Shown here piece by piece: positions 17,188 to 17,586 of a stretch of DNA of 17,586 nt. This stretch comes from Methanobacteriota archaeon. Lineage in GTDB: Archaea; Thermoplasmatota; Poseidoniia; Poseidoniales; Poseidoniaceae. Position numbers and translations under genes: made by a program. The notes under the pieces were generated by a model. It did not search any database and was not told the DNA's origin. It saw only the letters and a list, made by a program, of their open reading frames with translations. The DNA lies in NCBI GenBank assembly GCA_002689565.1, contig NZGQ01000093.1, forward strand, positions 1-17,586, written 5' to 3'. Within the stretch, counting starts at the first letter, position 1. Each line of letters opens with the position of its first letter.

Positions 17188-17586
17188 ATGGCACTACCTA
17201 AGTGGACTGAAGAGCGCACTAATGCTCTTACTGATTTTGTCGGTGGCGAAAGCCCCGTATCCCAAGCTACTGTTGCGGAAGCAGCTGTACAGCTTGAAAC
17301 CTCTACTCGTTCCATCTCTAGCAAATTGCGCAAGATGGGTCATGACGTAGAGCTGGCTTCTGCCAGTGCTTCACGCGCATTTACCGATGCTCAAGAAGCT
17401 ACCCTTGCAGCTTTTGTTTCTGACAACAGCGGCACTTATACTTATGCTGAAATCGCTTCTCACTTTGAAGATGGCGCATTCTCAGCCAAGTCAATCCAAG
17501 GCAAGATTTTGTCTATGGAATTAACTGGACACGTTAAGCCTGCTCCTAAAGTTGAAGCTGTACGCACGTACTCTGAAGCTGAAGAA
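17188..17586 (+). CDS. DNA-binding protein with tandem HTH repeats (3' partial)
   Basis: 133 residues are visible and the frame runs off the window. Repeat 1 (residues 6-56) has KWTEERTNALTDFV, then ATVAEAAVQLETSTRSISSK and LRKMG. Repeat 2 (64-118) has AFTDAQEATLAAFV, then TYTYAEIASHFEDGAFSAKS and IQGKILSME. A third repeat begins with TYSEAEE. The S-x-x-SI-x-x-KL helix resembles those of the proteins at 1224 and 3060. I recall this family in marine phages. Multiple repeated HTH units suggest binding to extended or repeated DNA sites; targets are unknown. GGAGA precedes the ATG, four bases after the ligase stop. Confidence 0.8.
   Translation, partial: MALPKWTEERTNALTDFVGGESPVSQATVAEAAVQLETSTRSISSKLRKMGHDVELASASASRAFTDAQEATLAAFVSDNSGTYTYAEIASHFEDGAFSAKSIQGKILSMELTGHVKPAPKVEAVRTYSEAEE

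Overview
This window looks like part of a tailed double-stranded DNA bacteriophage genome, probably of a marine or aquatic Gram-negative host. The evidence is very dense packing of small genes, many ATGA/TAATG stop-start overlaps, a lysis cassette (T4-type lysozyme, putative inner and outer spanins), and a phage-style nucleotide and replication set: ThyX, MazG-type pyrophosphatases, a DUF5664 protein, a PC4-like protein and a split NAD-dependent DNA ligase. Several hypothetical proteins also resemble families I remember from marine phages; this is recall, not a search. Outer-membrane lysis genes and sigma70-type promoters point to a Gram-negative, perhaps gammaproteobacterial, host. No tRNA, IS element, integrase or CRISPR array was seen.

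Layout. 1-276: end of an upstream gene, a hairpin over its stop codon and a terminator. 277-872: non-coding control region with promoter-like elements on both strands and repeated palindromes. 873-3466 (+): small early-type genes, among them two paralogous helix-turn-helix proteins. These are interrupted at about 1988-2372 by an apparently non-coding, heavily base-paired transcript with its own promoter and terminator. 3467-3975: non-coding gap between convergent units. 3976-8700 (-): about eighteen small genes from three strong promoters, including a ribosomal protein bS21 homologue, an HExxH metallopeptidase-like protein, a DUF1289 cysteine protein, a MazG-like protein and several one-helix membrane proteins. 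The rightmost gene of this strand appears to be leaderless. 8701-8917: divergent promoter region. 8918-11460 (+): small genes, glutaredoxin and the lysis cassette, ending in an M15-peptidase-like protein that lacks expected zinc ligands. 11508-14179 (+): nucleotide metabolism operon. 14251-17586 (+): DNA-binding proteins, PC4-like protein and the two ligase halves, each half with its own promoter; the window ends inside a tandem-repeat DNA-binding protein.

How it works together. Nearly every transcription unit is driven by one stereotyped promoter, TTGACA-17/18-TATAAT. Its spacer usually has YWAA near the middle and CG or AG just before the -10 box. In four cases the promoter directly follows a gene ending AAA-TAG/TAA-TTC, as if promoter and stop codon were one portable unit. 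The genes suggest early takeover (DNA-binding proteins, bS21), control of the dNTP pool and DNA joining. The lysis genes sit between these early-type blocks. The best candidates for something undescribed are the 385-nt structured RNA, the 280-870 control region, the zinc-ligand-less M15 protein and the promoter cassettes.
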